64,000 bases of DNA from Pseudomonadota bacterium (GCA_021781575.1 JAJXWP010000023.1:1-64000), one strand, 5' to 3'. Positions 36,908-45,554 are shown, counted from the first letter of the stretch. The notes: a model not told the origin generated them from the sequence alone. Translations and numbers: made by a program.

Positions 36908-38389
36908 TCAGGCCCGTGCGCCGGCCACGACGGGAGCATCGATCGGCGCTTCGGTCCGAACGTCGCCCCGGATGGTGCGATACATGTTGTAGGCCATGAT
37001 CAGGCCGCCGGTCAGGAACAGCACGCCGCCGGTGGCGCGGATGACATAGTAGGGATGCATGGCCGACACCGTCTCGACGAACGAGTACTGGAGGAAGCCC
37101 ATCTTGTCATAGGCGCGCCACATCAGGCCCTGCATGATGCCGGAAATCCACATCGAGGTGATGTACAGCACGATCCCGATGGTGGCGATCCAGAAATGAT
37201 AGCTGACCAGGCGCATCGAATAGAGCTGTTTGCGGTGCCACAGCACCGGCACCAGGTAGTAGAGCGCGCCGAAACTGACGAAAGCGACCCAGCCGAGCGC
37301 GCCGGAATGGACGTGGCCGATTGTCCAATCGGTGTAGTGGGACAGCGAGTTGACCTCCTTGATGGCCATCATCGGCCCCTCGAAGGTCGACATGCCGTAG
37401 AAGGCGACGGCCGTCACCATGAAGCGCAAGACGGGATCGGTGCGCAATTTCTCCCAGGCCCCCGACAGGGTCATCAGGCCGTTGATCATGCCGCCCCAGG
37501 AGGGCATCCACAGCATCACCGAGAAGGTCATGCCCAGCGTCTGCACCCAGTCGGGCAGCGCGGTGTAGTGCAGATGGTGGGGGCCAGCCCAGATATAGAG
37601 GAAGATCAGCGCCCAGAAATGGATGATCGACAGGCGGTAGGAATAGACCGGGCGCTGGGCCCGCTTCGGCACGAAATAGTACATGATGCCGAGGAAGCCG
37701 GCGGTGAGCAGGAAACCAACCGCATTGTGGCCGTACCACCACTGGACCATGGCGCTCTGCACGCCGGAGAAAATTTCGTAGGACTTCCACCAGGTGCCGC
37801 CGAAAATAATGGTGGGCACGGCCAGATGGTTGCCCAGATGCAGCATGGCGATGGTAATGATGAAGGCCAGGTAGAACCAGTTGGCGACGTAGATGTGCTG
37901 TTCTTTGCGCTTATAAAGCGTTCCGACGAATGCGCCGAGATAGGCCAGCCACACCACCGTCAGCAGCAAGGCGGTGTACCACTCCATCTCGGCGTATTCC
38001 TTGGCAGCCGTGATGCCGAAAGGATAGCCGCCGACAGCCATCAGCATGACCAGCTGGTAACCCCAGAATACGAAATTGCCGAGGCTGCGCCCGCCGAACA
38101 GGGCTGCACGGCACGTCCGCTGGACGACGAAGAATGAAGTGCCGATCAACACATTGCCGCTGAAGGCGAACACCACCAGATTGGTGTGGACCGGGCGCAG
38201 GCGCCCGAAATTTGTCCATTCGAGCCCAAGGTTCAACGCCGGATAGGCCAGTTCCCAGGCGATGTAGTCCCCCACCATGAAGCCGAGAACGCCCCAAAGC
38301 ACCGCCGCGACCACGAATTTCCTCACCACATCGTCCGCGTAGGGCGATGTGTCCGTTCGCTGGCCGAATGCCATGCCGTTCGCTGTCAT
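36908..38389 (-). CDS. ccoN: cbb3-type cytochrome c oxidase subunit I, orphan CcoN
   Basis: 493-residue haem-copper oxidase core subunit with 12 TM segments. Metal-ligand motifs are present: [12 protein letters not shown] (haem b), [13 protein letters not shown] (CuB), [13 protein letters not shown] (two CuB His) and [13 protein letters not shown] (haem b3/b). The CcoN-specific short form without CcoO fusion is seen. ATG 38389 has GAGGAG 7 bases upstream. No ccoO, ccoQ, ccoP or ccoGHIS gene is adjacent on either side, so it is an orphan or alternative subunit that would combine with CcoO/CcoP from another locus, as shown in Pseudomonas. Microaerobic regulation is likely but no convincing FNR box was found. 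Confidence 0.93.
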   Translation of the reverse strand: MTANGMAFGQRTDTSPYADDVVRKFVVAAVLWGVLGFMVGDYIAWELAYPALNLGLEWTNFGRLRPVHTNLVVFAFSGNVLIGTSFFVVQRTCRAALFGGRSLGNFVFWGYQLVMLMAVGGYPFGITAAKEYAEMEWYTALLLTVVWLAYLGAFVGTLYKRKEQHIYVANWFYLAFIITIAMLHLGNHLAVPTIIFGGTWWKSYEIFSGVQSAMVQWWYGHNAVGFLLTAGFLGIMYYFVPKRAQRPVYSYRLSIIHFWALIFLYIWAGPHHLHYTALPDWVQTLGMTFSVMLWMPSWGGMINGLMTLSGAWEKLRTDPVLRFMVTAVAFYGMSTFEGPMMAIKEVNSLSHYTDWTIGHVHSGALGWVAFVSFGALYYLVPVLWHRKQLYSMRLVSYHFWIATIGIVLYITSMWISGIMQGLMWRAYDKMGFLQYSFVETVSAMHPYYVIRATGGVLFLTGGLIMAYNMYRTIRGDVRTEAPIDAPVVAGARA

Positions 38390-38651
38390 TCCGTGACTCC
38401 TCGTCCCTTGGGTCCCCTCAATGCCGGAAGCGTTACCCGGTTTCGCGATGGTGGCGCGAGTCTGATGCAGACAGCTGGCATTGATAATTAAAATTTTTCT
38501 AATACACGTTGGGCCATCCTACCAGCGTAGGGCGTATCATTGTCAATATGGCGGCGGGCCGTGACGCCACCCGACCGGCAGAATGCCGGCCGGCTGCGGG
38601 CGCAGAGGAGGGGAAAGGTCATCCGACGGCAAAAGGAATACGGAGACAGCC

Positions 38652-38846
38652 TTAGCCCGACGCGCTGTCTTCGATATCCTGTGCAGCCAGTGCCGCCACG
38701 CCGATCAGCATGGTCAATTCGGAGTAGCCGGCGTCCGCCGCCTCCTGCTCGAGATAGCGGAGCGACAGGCGGATGCCCCTGGCGTGCTCGATGGAGCGTT
38801 CATTTTTTGCGGCGGGAAACAATGGGATGACATTGGCACTTTTCAT
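38652..38846 (-). CDS. Small hypothetical protein
   Basis: 64 residues, soluble, mainly helical by composition (RLSLRYLEQEAADAGYSELTMLI). The ATG at 38846 has GGAGAG 8 bases upstream. It sits alone between the orphan ccoN and a dispersed repeat. No domain recognised. The clean ribosome-binding site and alphaproteobacterial-looking sequence (VIPLFPAAKNE) support a real gene; a spurious frame cannot be excluded. Confidence 0.55.
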   Translation of the reverse strand: MKSANVIPLFPAAKNERSIEHARGIRLSLRYLEQEAADAGYSELTMLIGVAALAAQDIEDSASG

Positions 38847-38879
38847 GATCGGGCTCTCCGAAAACCTTCGTCGCGGCTG

Positions 38880-38928
38880 AGGGCCTGTGACAGACTTGGC
38901 GCAGTGAATCTTTTGAATGAGTCACAGC
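38880..38928. repeat. Dispersed repeat hairpin block, copy 3
   Basis: Matches the hairpin block of copy 1 (116-160) with scattered changes; the central 15 bases GCAGTGAATCTTTTG are identical. Arms GCAGTGA (38901-38907) and TCACAGC (38922-38928) retain six of seven pairs. The upstream GC-rich palindrome of copy 1 is absent, so this is a partial copy. It lies between the small hypothetical gene and the LuxR-type gene. Confidence 0.65.
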
Positions 38929-38975
38929 AGCAGTTGTGTGGAGGGGATTGAAACAGATCGCCACGAGCCAATGAG

Positions 38976-38993
38976 CCTCTAGAAAATTAGAGG
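38976..38993 (-). terminator. Hairpin downstream of the LuxR-type gene
   Basis: CCTCTA (38976-38981), six-base loop, TAGAGG (38988-38993). An overlapping alternative pairing AGCCTC/GAGGCT spans 38975-39002. It lies 34 bases beyond the stop of the minus-strand LuxR-type gene. A modest stem with no U-run, so weakly supported. Confidence 0.4.
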
Positions 38994-39027
38994 TTCGAGG
39001 CTGGTCGCGACGCGGTACGATGGATGG

Positions 39028-39780
39028 TCAGTCGAGGGAAATCAGTCCGAGCATGATGGCGCGGACGACCGCATGGGTGCGGTTGGTGACGTCCAGTTTG
39101 CGCTTGGCGTTTTCAATGTGAAATACCACGGAAGCCTCGGAAATATGCAAAATCATCGAGGTTTCCCAAGTGCTCTTGCCGATCGCCGCCCATTGCAGGC
39201 ACTCGCGTTCGCGTGCCGTCAGCACCGATTTCTTGCGCGTGCCGCCGTAGCTCTTCTCGATCAGAATGGTGCCGGCGTAATTGTGATAGTAAAGCGCCAG
39301 CAGATGGAGCGTATTGCGGTACTCGGCGAGTGTGTTTTCGGCTTCCTTCCGGGTGCCGGCCGGGACCACCGACATCATGGCGAATTCGCCGTTGTGGCCA
39401 TGGATGGGGATGCTCATCCCACTGCCGATGCTTAGCTCGGCCGCCTCCGAAAACAGGGTAACCTGCCGTCCCTCCAGCTGATGCGGTGCGGCGATGTCGT
39501 CCCACAGGAACGGTACCAGCCGTTTCGGGCCGATGGCGATGAGCGGGTCGATCCGCACATAATCCTGGGCGATGTAATGGGTTACCCACTCATCCGGGTA
39601 GGTCGTGATGACATACGGAAGATAGCAACCAACCCCGGCAATCTTCACGATGTGATAGGTGAAATAGCGGAACCCCATGGCATCGACCGTGCGGTCGAAC
39701 ATGGCGCGAAGATCGTCGAAGCCTTGTACCGCCTGCAGATTGTTGACGAACGGCTCGAGAATGGCGTTCGCTCGCGACAT
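39028..39780 (-). CDS. LuxR-family regulator with autoinducer-binding domain (solo)
   Basis: 250 residues. The N-terminal autoinducer-binding domain (about 15-165) retains the pocket pattern EWVTHYIAQDYVRIDPLI (Trp, Tyr and Asp that contact acyl-homoserine lactones in TraR/LasR). The C-terminal LuxR HTH (about 185-245) has LTARERECLQWAAIGKSTWE and AVVRAIMLGLI. No luxI-type synthase lies nearby, so it is a solo receptor that may sense foreign or distantly encoded signals. It is a single-gene unit on the minus strand between a repeat region and lutC. Ligand and targets unknown. Confidence 0.88.
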   Translation of the reverse strand: MSRANAILEPFVNNLQAVQGFDDLRAMFDRTVDAMGFRYFTYHIVKIAGVGCYLPYVITTYPDEWVTHYIAQDYVRIDPLIAIGPKRLVPFLWDDIAAPHQLEGRQVTLFSEAAELSIGSGMSIPIHGHNGEFAMMSVVPAGTRKEAENTLAEYRNTLHLLALYYHNYAGTILIEKSYGGTRKKSVLTARERECLQWAAIGKSTWETSMILHISEASVVFHIENAKRKLDVTNRTHAVVRAIMLGLISLD

Positions 39781-39890
39781 CGACTTCCGCCAATCCCTCT
39801 TCCGTTAGTCCCGCTCAGGGGCCTGCCGGCCCGCAGGTTATCGGGCCACGGCGCCGGTTGCAAACGGAACGGCGTTCGGCGATAGGAGTG

Positions 39891-40547
39891 TCACTCCCCA
39901 TCCACCAGCACCACCAGCAAACGCTTCGGCCCATGCACGCCATAGGCCAGCGTCTGTTCGATGTCGGCGGTCTTCGACGGCCCCGAAATCAGCAGCAGGT
40001 TGGTCGGCATGCCGGCCGCCCATTTCTGTTCCCGCATGGCTTGCCAGAATGTGTCGTAGAGCCGGTTCACCTCGAGCACCGCGACATGCACCGGAGGTAC
40101 CAGCGACAGGCTGCGCGGCTCGTCGGCGTCGGTCCAGACGATCAGGCTGCCGGTTTCGGCGATGCCGCCGCGGGTTCCGGTGATCCCGGCCGCCGCTTGG
40201 CCGAAGAAATCTTCTTTCCACTCCGCCATGGCCCGGTCATAGGCGATCAGCGGCACGCTTCCGGACCAACCTGTGCTCAGTCGGCGGCCGAGCGGCGTCG
40301 CCGGAGCGTAGATCAGGCCCGGTATGTTTTCCCGTGCCAGCCAGCCTTGCAGCTGGCCAAGCCAATCCTCGCCGCGGCTATCGAGGAACTCGGTGTGTAC
40401 CGCTTCCATCATCCGCCGCATGCGGTCAAGCCGCTGCTCCGCCGACCAGCCGCGGGGTGCGACGACGGCAAAATTCTCGGCGGGGAGAGCCTCCTTGCCA
40501 CTGGCGGTGCGCAGACGGCCAAGGATGGAATTGCGGGCGCTATTCAT
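39891..40547 (-). CDS. lutC: Lactate utilisation protein C (LUD domain)
   Basis: 218-residue LutC/YkgG protein. The LUD-domain core GITGTRGGIAETGSLIVW and the LVPPVHVAVLEVNRLYDTF strand-helix are recognisable. It is the small subunit of the LutABC L-lactate oxidase complex. Its start overlaps the stop of lutB by 8 bases, so translation is coupled. Last gene of the minus-strand lutABC operon. Located 110 bases from the LuxR-type gene, which reads the same way but is probably separate. Confidence 0.9.
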   Translation of the reverse strand: MNSARNSILGRLRTASGKEALPAENFAVVAPRGWSAEQRLDRMRRMMEAVHTEFLDSRGEDWLGQLQGWLARENIPGLIYAPATPLGRRLSTGWSGSVPLIAYDRAMAEWKEDFFGQAAAGITGTRGGIAETGSLIVWTDADEPRSLSLVPPVHVAVLEVNRLYDTFWQAMREQKWAAGMPTNLLLISGPSKTADIEQTLAYGVHGPKRLLVVLVDGE

Positions 40548-41979
40548 TGGACACCTTTTCGCGCCGGGCCAGTTCGTGGAGGGTTTGGGGGGCGAACTGT
40601 GGCCGGCTGCGTACCGTCGTCCACTCCTTGAGCAGCGGCAAGCGCTGCGGCAGCGCCCAGCCGAAGCGGCTGAGCAGGAAGCTGGTCAGCCGGTAGAGCA
40701 ACGGGACCCGATAGGCCAGGGCCCAGCCGCGCCAAGTCCAGGTCTCGGCCGCATCGCGCTGGCTACCAGCCCCCCGCACTACGCCGGGCCCGCTGTCGGC
40801 TTGTCGGCGGGGCCTGATCGCCTCGCTGCGCAGGCGCACCAGCAGTGAGGCGATGGGAATTTCCACCGGGCACACCTCGACGCAGGCGTTGCACAGGCTG
40901 GATGCATGCGGTAGGTCGCCGGCTGTTTCCATGCCCAGTATCTGCGGGGTGAGAATCTTGCCGATCGGCCCGGGATAAACCCCGGGGTAGGCATGACCGC
41001 CGACCCGAGTGTACACCGGACAATGGTTCATGCAGGCGCCACAGCGTATGCAGCGCAGCGTGTTGCGCAGCTGCGGATCGGCGAAGACGCGTGACCGGCC
41101 ATTGTCGAGGATGACCAGATGGAGCTCTTGCGGTCCGTCCTTCTCGCCAGGCCGGCGGGGGCCGCTGATCATGTTCACATAGGTGGTGATCGGCTGCGCG
41201 GTGGCCGAGCGGGTCAGCAGGGACAGGACCGGCGGCACCTCCTCCAGGCGTTCGACCACCTTCTCCAAGCCCATGACGGCGATGTGCAGCTTTGGGATGG
41301 TGGTGCACATGCGGCCGTTGCCTTCGTTCTCGACCAGCACCAGTGTGCCGGTTTCCGCGACGGCCACGTTGACGCCTGACACTCCTGCGTCCGCCTCGGC
41401 GAATTTCTGGCGCAGCACCCGCCGTGCCAGCCCGGTGAGGTGATCCACGTCTTCGGTGTACGCAGCATCCTTGATCTTCTGCGAGAACAGCCGGGCAATC
41501 TGCTGCTTGTTCTTGTGGATCGCCGGCATGATGATGTGGGACGGCTTTTCGTGGTCGAGCTGGATGATGTATTCGCCCAGGTCGGCTTCGACCACCTCGA
41601 TGCCCTCGGCCTCGAGCGCATGGTTCAGTCCCATTTCTTCGGACACCATCGACTTGCCTTTGACCAGCCGCCTGGCATCGTGTCCGGAAAGGATCTGCTT
41701 GAAGATGGCATTGCCCTGCTCGATCGTCTCGGCCCAGTGAACCTTGACGCCATTTTCCGTCAGCTTCGCTTCCAGCCTTTCCAACAGATCCGGTAGTTGC
41801 AACAGGGAGCGGGCCCTTATCGTCGCACCCAGGGAACGCAAGGCGGTCCATTCGTCGCGGTCGGCGAACACCGCCGCGCGTTTGCTCATCAGGCCATCCA
41901 TGGCGCGGCGAAAATTGGCTCTGAGCTGTGGGTCCGCCAATGCGGGCCCGGCGGCGGCGCGGAAATCAGCGGCGGGCAT
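40540..41979 (-). CDS. lutB: Lactate utilisation protein B (iron-sulfur, LUD domain)
   Basis: 479-residue LutB protein. The N-terminal LUD domain contains GVSGVNVAVAETGTLVLVEN, and a ferredoxin-type region carries CIRCGACMNHCPVYTRVGG and LCNACVEVCPVEIPIASLL, giving two [4Fe-4S] sites. It is the electron-carrying core of LutABC, which oxidises L-lactate to pyruvate. Start ATG 41979 overlaps the lutA stop by 14 bases, and its own stop overlaps lutC. Length fits the family (470-480). Cytoplasmic, probably peripheral to the membrane. Confidence 0.93.
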   Translation of the reverse strand: MPAADFRAAAGPALADPQLRANFRRAMDGLMSKRAAVFADRDEWTALRSLGATIRARSLLQLPDLLERLEAKLTENGVKVHWAETIEQGNAIFKQILSGHDARRLVKGKSMVSEEMGLNHALEAEGIEVVEADLGEYIIQLDHEKPSHIIMPAIHKNKQQIARLFSQKIKDAAYTEDVDHLTGLARRVLRQKFAEADAGVSGVNVAVAETGTLVLVENEGNGRMCTTIPKLHIAVMGLEKVVERLEEVPPVLSLLTRSATAQPITTYVNMISGPRRPGEKDGPQELHLVILDNGRSRVFADPQLRNTLRCIRCGACMNHCPVYTRVGGHAYPGVYPGPIGKILTPQILGMETAGDLPHASSLCNACVEVCPVEIPIASLLVRLRSEAIRPRRQADSGPGVVRGAGSQRDAAETWTWRGWALAYRVPLLYRLTSFLLSRFGWALPQRLPLLKEWTTVRSRPQFAPQTLHELARREKVSNE

Positions 41980-42727
41980 GGGTGCGCTCCCAAAGGAATT
42001 CGGCGATATGCTTCGGGCGAGCCGGGCGCCCGGCCTTTTCCAGGGCGCCGCCGATGTTCAGCAGGCAGCCGCAATCTCCGGAAACCACTGTTTCGGCGCC
42101 GGTTTGGGCAATCGCATCGATCTTGTCGGTGACCATGGCGCCCGAGACTTCCGGCTGGCGGACCGCAAAGGTGCCGCCGAAGCCGCAGCATTCCCGCTCG
42201 CGCGGAAGGTCGATGAGTTCGACCTGCGACAGTTGCCGGAGAAGGCTTTTCGGCTGTTCACCGACGCCCATCTCACGCATCGCGTGGCAGGACGGGTGCC
42301 AGGTGATTTTGATCGGATCGCCCAGGTCCACCAGCTTCAGGTCGAGAACATCGACGAGGAACTGGGTGAGTTCATAAACCCGCGCCGCGAAATCTTCCGC
42401 CTCGGCCTGTTCGGCGCGGCCGCGGAACAGCGTCGGATAATGCTTTTTCATCATGCCGGCGCAGGAACCCGACGGTAGGACAACAGGATAATCCTTGCTG
42501 AACAACTTTATTTGCGACCAGGCCACGGTGCGCGCCTCGTCGAGGAAGCCGGAATTGTATGCCGGCTGGCCGCAGCAGCTTTGGCCTTGCGGGAAGATGA
42601 CGTCGATCCCCGCCGCCTGCAGCAGCTTGATGCCCGCCAGGCCGGCTCCGGGGAAGAACAGGTCGACGACGCAAGTGCCGAAAAAATAGACTTTCTTCGG
42701 GCGGGAGTGGGCTGGCGTATGGTCCAT
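41966..42727 (-). CDS. lutA: Lactate utilisation protein A (CCG-domain Fe-S oxidoreductase)
   Basis: 253-residue LutA/YkgE protein with two CCG cysteine motifs, GQSCCGQPAYNSGF in the first half and ERECCGFGGTFAVRQPE in the second, which bind Fe-S clusters as in glycolate oxidase GlcF and heterodisulfide reductase HdrB. First gene of lutABC. Start: ATG 42727 has GAGG five bases upstream; an in-frame TTG (42745) also follows an AGGAAA but with poor spacing. About 60 bases upstream lies the palindrome 42786-42802, matched in front of the FCD regulator gene. Confidence 0.9.
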   Translation of the reverse strand: MDHTPAHSRPKKVYFFGTCVVDLFFPGAGLAGIKLLQAAGIDVIFPQGQSCCGQPAYNSGFLDEARTVAWSQIKLFSKDYPVVLPSGSCAGMMKKHYPTLFRGRAEQAEAEDFAARVYELTQFLVDVLDLKLVDLGDPIKITWHPSCHAMREMGVGEQPKSLLRQLSQVELIDLPRERECCGFGGTFAVRQPEVSGAMVTDKIDAIAQTGAETVVSGDCGCLLNIGGALEKAGRPARPKHIAEFLWERTHARR

Positions 42728-42785
42728 GACGGCCTCGGTGGACAATTTCCTATTTGGTTATGACTTTTTCCCGATTTTGTAAATC

Positions 42786-42802
42786 GGTAAAAATAATTTA
42801 CC
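42786..42802. promoter_or_regulatory. Candidate FCD-regulator operator in front of lutA
   Basis: Perfect palindrome GGTAA-N7-TTACC (arms extend to GGTAAA/TTTACC). The same 17-base layout occurs at 44352-44368 in front of the full-length FCD regulator gene. GGT/ACC half-sites are characteristic of PdhR/LldR/GlcC-type FadR-family regulators. It sits 60-75 bases upstream of the lutA start, suitable for control of lutABC. Confidence 0.65.
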
Positions 42803-42864
42803 AGGAAATTTTCCCCGTCCTTGCCATGGGAGCGGAAATCCGACGATGGCCCGGATCTCCGCTT

Positions 42865-43464
42865 CTATGGGTCGCGATCGGTGACCTGGGCCAGGCTATC
42901 GCGGCCGGCGCGCCGCATCGCCACTCCCTGGCGCTCGTCGGCGACCCGGCTTTCCTGCAACGCTTCACGCGTATACTGAATATGCTTTTCGGCGGCGATG
43001 CGGGCGGCCTCCGCATTGCGATTCATGATGGCCTCATAGATGGCCTTATGCTGGCGCATCAGCACTTCGCGGACACCTTCACGCCGGTATAGGCGGCTGC
43101 GCTCATAGAACACGTCACGGCGGAGCAGGGCAAATATGCTCCGCATAATGTGTTCCATGACCACGTTGTGCGTGGCGGCATAGATCGTCAGATGAAATTC
43201 GGCATCGCCGTCCGTTTCCTGTGCCGGATCGATCCCGGGGTCGGCGGCGACCATGGCTTCGTAGGCCTTCGTCAGGTGGACCCGGTCTTCCTCGGTTGCC
43301 CGTTCGGCCGCCATGCGCGCCGCCATGCCGGCGACGATGAGGCGGAATTCCAGGTAGTCGAAAGCCGACTCGGGATGCGATTTCAGCAGCGCCGCCAGAG
43401 GTACGGGAGGATGAAGGGGCGTCACTGGTTCCGCCTGGCGTCTGGACGAGGTCTTAGCCGGCAT
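42865..43464 (-). CDS. FCD ligand-binding domain protein lacking the GntR DNA-binding domain
   Basis: 199 residues. From SAFDYLEFRLIVAGMAARMA onward it is a complete FCD effector domain like those of GlcC/LldR regulators, keeping the metal-ligand pattern (DAEFHLTIY, LMRQHKAIYE, AEKHIQYT). The first 25-30 residues are short, basic and Pro-rich, with no winged helix. It parallels its neighbour from residue about 75 on (AALLKSHPESAFDYLEFR against VALLHGRPQSTYDYLEFR), so it looks like a tandem duplicate that lost the HTH. Its start overlaps the stop of the full-length gene by 11 bases. It may heterodimerise with the regulator or buffer the ligand. Confidence 0.8.
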   Translation of the reverse strand: MPAKTSSRRQAEPVTPLHPPVPLAALLKSHPESAFDYLEFRLIVAGMAARMAAERATEEDRVHLTKAYEAMVAADPGIDPAQETDGDAEFHLTIYAATHNVVMEHIMRSIFALLRRDVFYERSRLYRREGVREVLMRQHKAIYEAIMNRNAEAARIAAEKHIQYTREALQESRVADERQGVAMRRAGRDSLAQVTDRDP

Positions 43465-44245
43465 GCTTTATCCCCTCGTCGCGGTCGCCCTCGGTGGCGA
43501 CCAGGCGCCGCAACGACGTCTCCAGATCGCTGTCCGCCTTATCGATTTCGAACAGGGCCGAACGGGTGAAGGTCACATGGGCTTCCGCCGCGGCTCTTGC
43601 GGCCTCCGGATCACCGCGCATCACGGCATCGTGCACGGCACGGTGCTGTTCCAGAAGCAGATCGCGTACTCCCTTGCGGGCATAAAGCTTTTCGCGGTTA
43701 TAGAAGACATCCTCCCGCAGCATGTCGGCTAAGCTTCCCATCACATGGAGCATCATGAGGTTGTGGCTGGCTTCGTAGACCGCCAAGTGAAAACTTGCGT
43801 CCGCGTCCGCTTCGTCGGCCGGCGACAGCTTGCCGTGGGCCGCCTCGATCGCCGTGAAGTGCTTGTGAATCAGTTCGCGGTCGACCTCGCTCGCCCGCAA
43901 TGCGGCGAAATAGGCCGCCGCGCCTTCGACAAATCCACGGAATTCCAGGTAGTCATAGGTGGATTGCGGCCTGCCGTGGAGCAACGCCACCAAGGTTGCG
44001 CCGAAGCCTTCCCCAAGCACGGGTGCCACATAGGTGCCCCCCTTGCGGCCTTCCAGCAGGCCCCGGGATTGCAGCAGGTCCAGGGCTTCGCGCAGCGATG
44101 GGCGGGATACGTCCAACTTCTGGGCCAGATCGCGTTCCGCCAACAGCCGATCGCCAGGCCGCAACGAGCCTTCGAGGATGAGAGTTTCAAGGTGATTTGC
44201 AATGGCTTCGGCCAATTTGGCCGGACGAATGCGTCCCTTTGCCAC
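43454..44245 (-). CDS. FadR/GntR-family regulator with FCD domain (probable lut regulator)
   Basis: 263 residues. N-terminal wHTH (about 8-72: LRPGDRLLAERDLAQKLDVS and SRPSLREALDLLQSRGLLEG) then FCD domain (about 95-240) with the His/Asp ligand set in DASFHLAVYEASHN, LEQHRAVHD and AEAHVTFT. Relatives (LldR, GlcC, PdhR) sense lactate, glycolate or pyruvate. It lies upstream of and parallel to lutABC with the HTH-less paralogue between. Its promoter region contains the same GGTAA-N7-TTACC palindrome as lutA, pointing to autoregulation plus lut control. It is not the LutR of Bacillus by sequence alone; role inferred. Confidence 0.9.
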   Translation of the reverse strand: MAKGRIRPAKLAEAIANHLETLILEGSLRPGDRLLAERDLAQKLDVSRPSLREALDLLQSRGLLEGRKGGTYVAPVLGEGFGATLVALLHGRPQSTYDYLEFRGFVEGAAAYFAALRASEVDRELIHKHFTAIEAAHGKLSPADEADADASFHLAVYEASHNLMMLHVMGSLADMLREDVFYNREKLYARKGVRDLLLEQHRAVHDAVMRGDPEAARAAAEAHVTFTRSALFEIDKADSDLETSLRRLVATEGDRDEGIKHAG

Positions 44246-44332
44246 GACCTCTCCCTGGTCTGTTCAAGAGCCAACTCATTTACCCTGCGTTCAGAATCCT
44301 GTCCACTTTTCTCCAGGAAGTCACGCCAAAAT

Positions 44333-44370
44333 TTACCATAGACATAGGTATGGTAATTTATTTTTACCAT
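44333..44370. promoter_or_regulatory. Cluster of TTACCAT/ATGGTAA half-sites upstream of the FCD regulator
   Basis: Three half-sites: TTACCATA (44333-44340), TATGGTAA (44349-44356) and TTACCAT (44364-44370). The last two form GGTAA-N7-TTACC (44352-44368), identical in layout to the site before lutA. The first two form an everted perfect repeat with an 8-base spacer. They lie 85-125 bases upstream of the regulator's ATG in an A+T-rich patch, consistent with an autoregulated promoter. Confidence 0.65.
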
Positions 44371-44432
44371 AAAGTGGCGCAAAACTGCGGGGTGGCCCGG
44401 CGAGCGGGTCGGCAGGGGGCGCTGTCAGGGGT

Positions 44433-45554
44433 TTACGATCGGATGAGGCCGTTCTTGCGGAATTCGACGAGGATCCGCAACGTCGCTTGACGGATATCAG
44501 CCGGGTCCCGCATCGCGGCGACGCCTTCGCGGCGGAACTGTTCGGTGATCGCGGACAGCAGGCGAGGCGCGGCGGAAGGGCCAAGCATCACGGCCAAATG
44601 GGCGTGACCGACAAGGCGATCGATCGTGCACAGCACCACGACGGTTTCCCGCAGCTTCAGGCCGGCCTTGGCAAAGGCGGCGAGAACCTGTCCACTTGCC
44701 GCACTGGCATGAGCGATCGTGCGGCGCATTTCCTGTTCGTCGATCTTGAACAGGCTGGTCAGTTCGAGTGTCTGGCTGGCTTTCCACATGGCCTCGGCAT
44801 TGAGCCCAGGTCTTCCCGTCCGCGGCCTGGAGCCGGGTTCACCGGCTTTGCTCGTCCCCACCTCGGGCGGTTCGGCCGGCGCCGAGGAGGGGGACGACGC
44901 GCGATCCACATTCGGAGGCAATCCTTCCAGCAGCAAGGCCTTCAACTGCTGGGGCTGGCGATACTCCAGAATGCGCGGGCCGAGTTGGCGCACTACGGAG
45001 ACCGGCAGCGGAACATAATGCGGTATCAACGGCAGTTGCCACTCGTAGAGCAGGAAATCGCGCAGCGCCCGATAAAGGCTGTCGGCCCTGGTTGCCTTGC
45101 GCCGTGGCTTTGGCGGCGGAGAGGCCAACCGCAGCCGTGCCATCATGCGCCGCCACGCAGACGGGGGCTGGGCGGCGGCGGCTATCGGCCGTGCCGGCGC
45201 CAGGCGGGTATAGAAATGGCGTTTGGCGACCGCCCGCACGATCAAGGCGATGACGTCTGCAAGGGTGCGCCCGCAGGCCAGGCGCTGGTCTTCGTGGCCG
45301 ACCGTTCGACCATTGATATCGACTACAATTTTATCGAATAGTTGAGGCATTTTTCGAAATAATTTGAAGCATTCCTCAGCCAGGGCGGGATTATTCATGA
45401 TGGTGTCGAAGGCCTGTTGCCTCGTAAGGCCTTGAAATGCGGGGACATGGGTAAGGAAAATATCAACCACTGGGCCGCGCAGGGTGTCGTTGACGCGGTC
45501 AATGTCGCCGGCGTCGAGCGATGTCCTCTGCCAATTCGATAATGCGGATTTCAT
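44433..45554 (-). CDS. Hypothetical protein, unknown function
   Basis: 373 residues, soluble, no recognised domain. An N-terminal helical region (about 1-130) includes VVDINGRTVGHEDQRLACGR; then comes a basic Pro-rich segment (PPPKPRRKATRAD, near 150), a middle region, a disordered Ser/Pro/Glu-rich linker (about 210-250), and a C-terminal helical region with RETVVVLCTIDRLVGHAHLAV. The ATG 45554 has no ribosome-binding site, but TATAAT stands five bases before it on the coding strand (45560-45565), which could indicate a leaderless transcript. Coding pattern and length support a real gene. Confidence 0.65.
   Translation of the reverse strand: MKSALSNWQRTSLDAGDIDRVNDTLRGPVVDIFLTHVPAFQGLTRQQAFDTIMNNPALAEECFKLFRKMPQLFDKIVVDINGRTVGHEDQRLACGRTLADVIALIVRAVAKRHFYTRLAPARPIAAAAQPPSAWRRMMARLRLASPPPKPRRKATRADSLYRALRDFLLYEWQLPLIPHYVPLPVSVVRQLGPRILEYRQPQQLKALLLEGLPPNVDRASSPSSAPAEPPEVGTSKAGEPGSRPRTGRPGLNAEAMWKASQTLELTSLFKIDEQEMRRTIAHASAASGQVLAAFAKAGLKLRETVVVLCTIDRLVGHAHLAVMLGPSAAPRLLSAITEQFRREGVAAMRDPADIRQATLRILVEFRKNGLIRS

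Noticed and set aside
38481-38494. FNR/ANR box upstream of ccoN (TTGAT-N4-)
   Set aside because: Only the first half-site fits; the second half matches two of five positions, so it is not supportable.
39028-39780. Complete quorum-sensing pair at the LuxR-type gene
   Set aside because: No LuxI-type synthase is present anywhere in the window, so only a solo receptor can be claimed.
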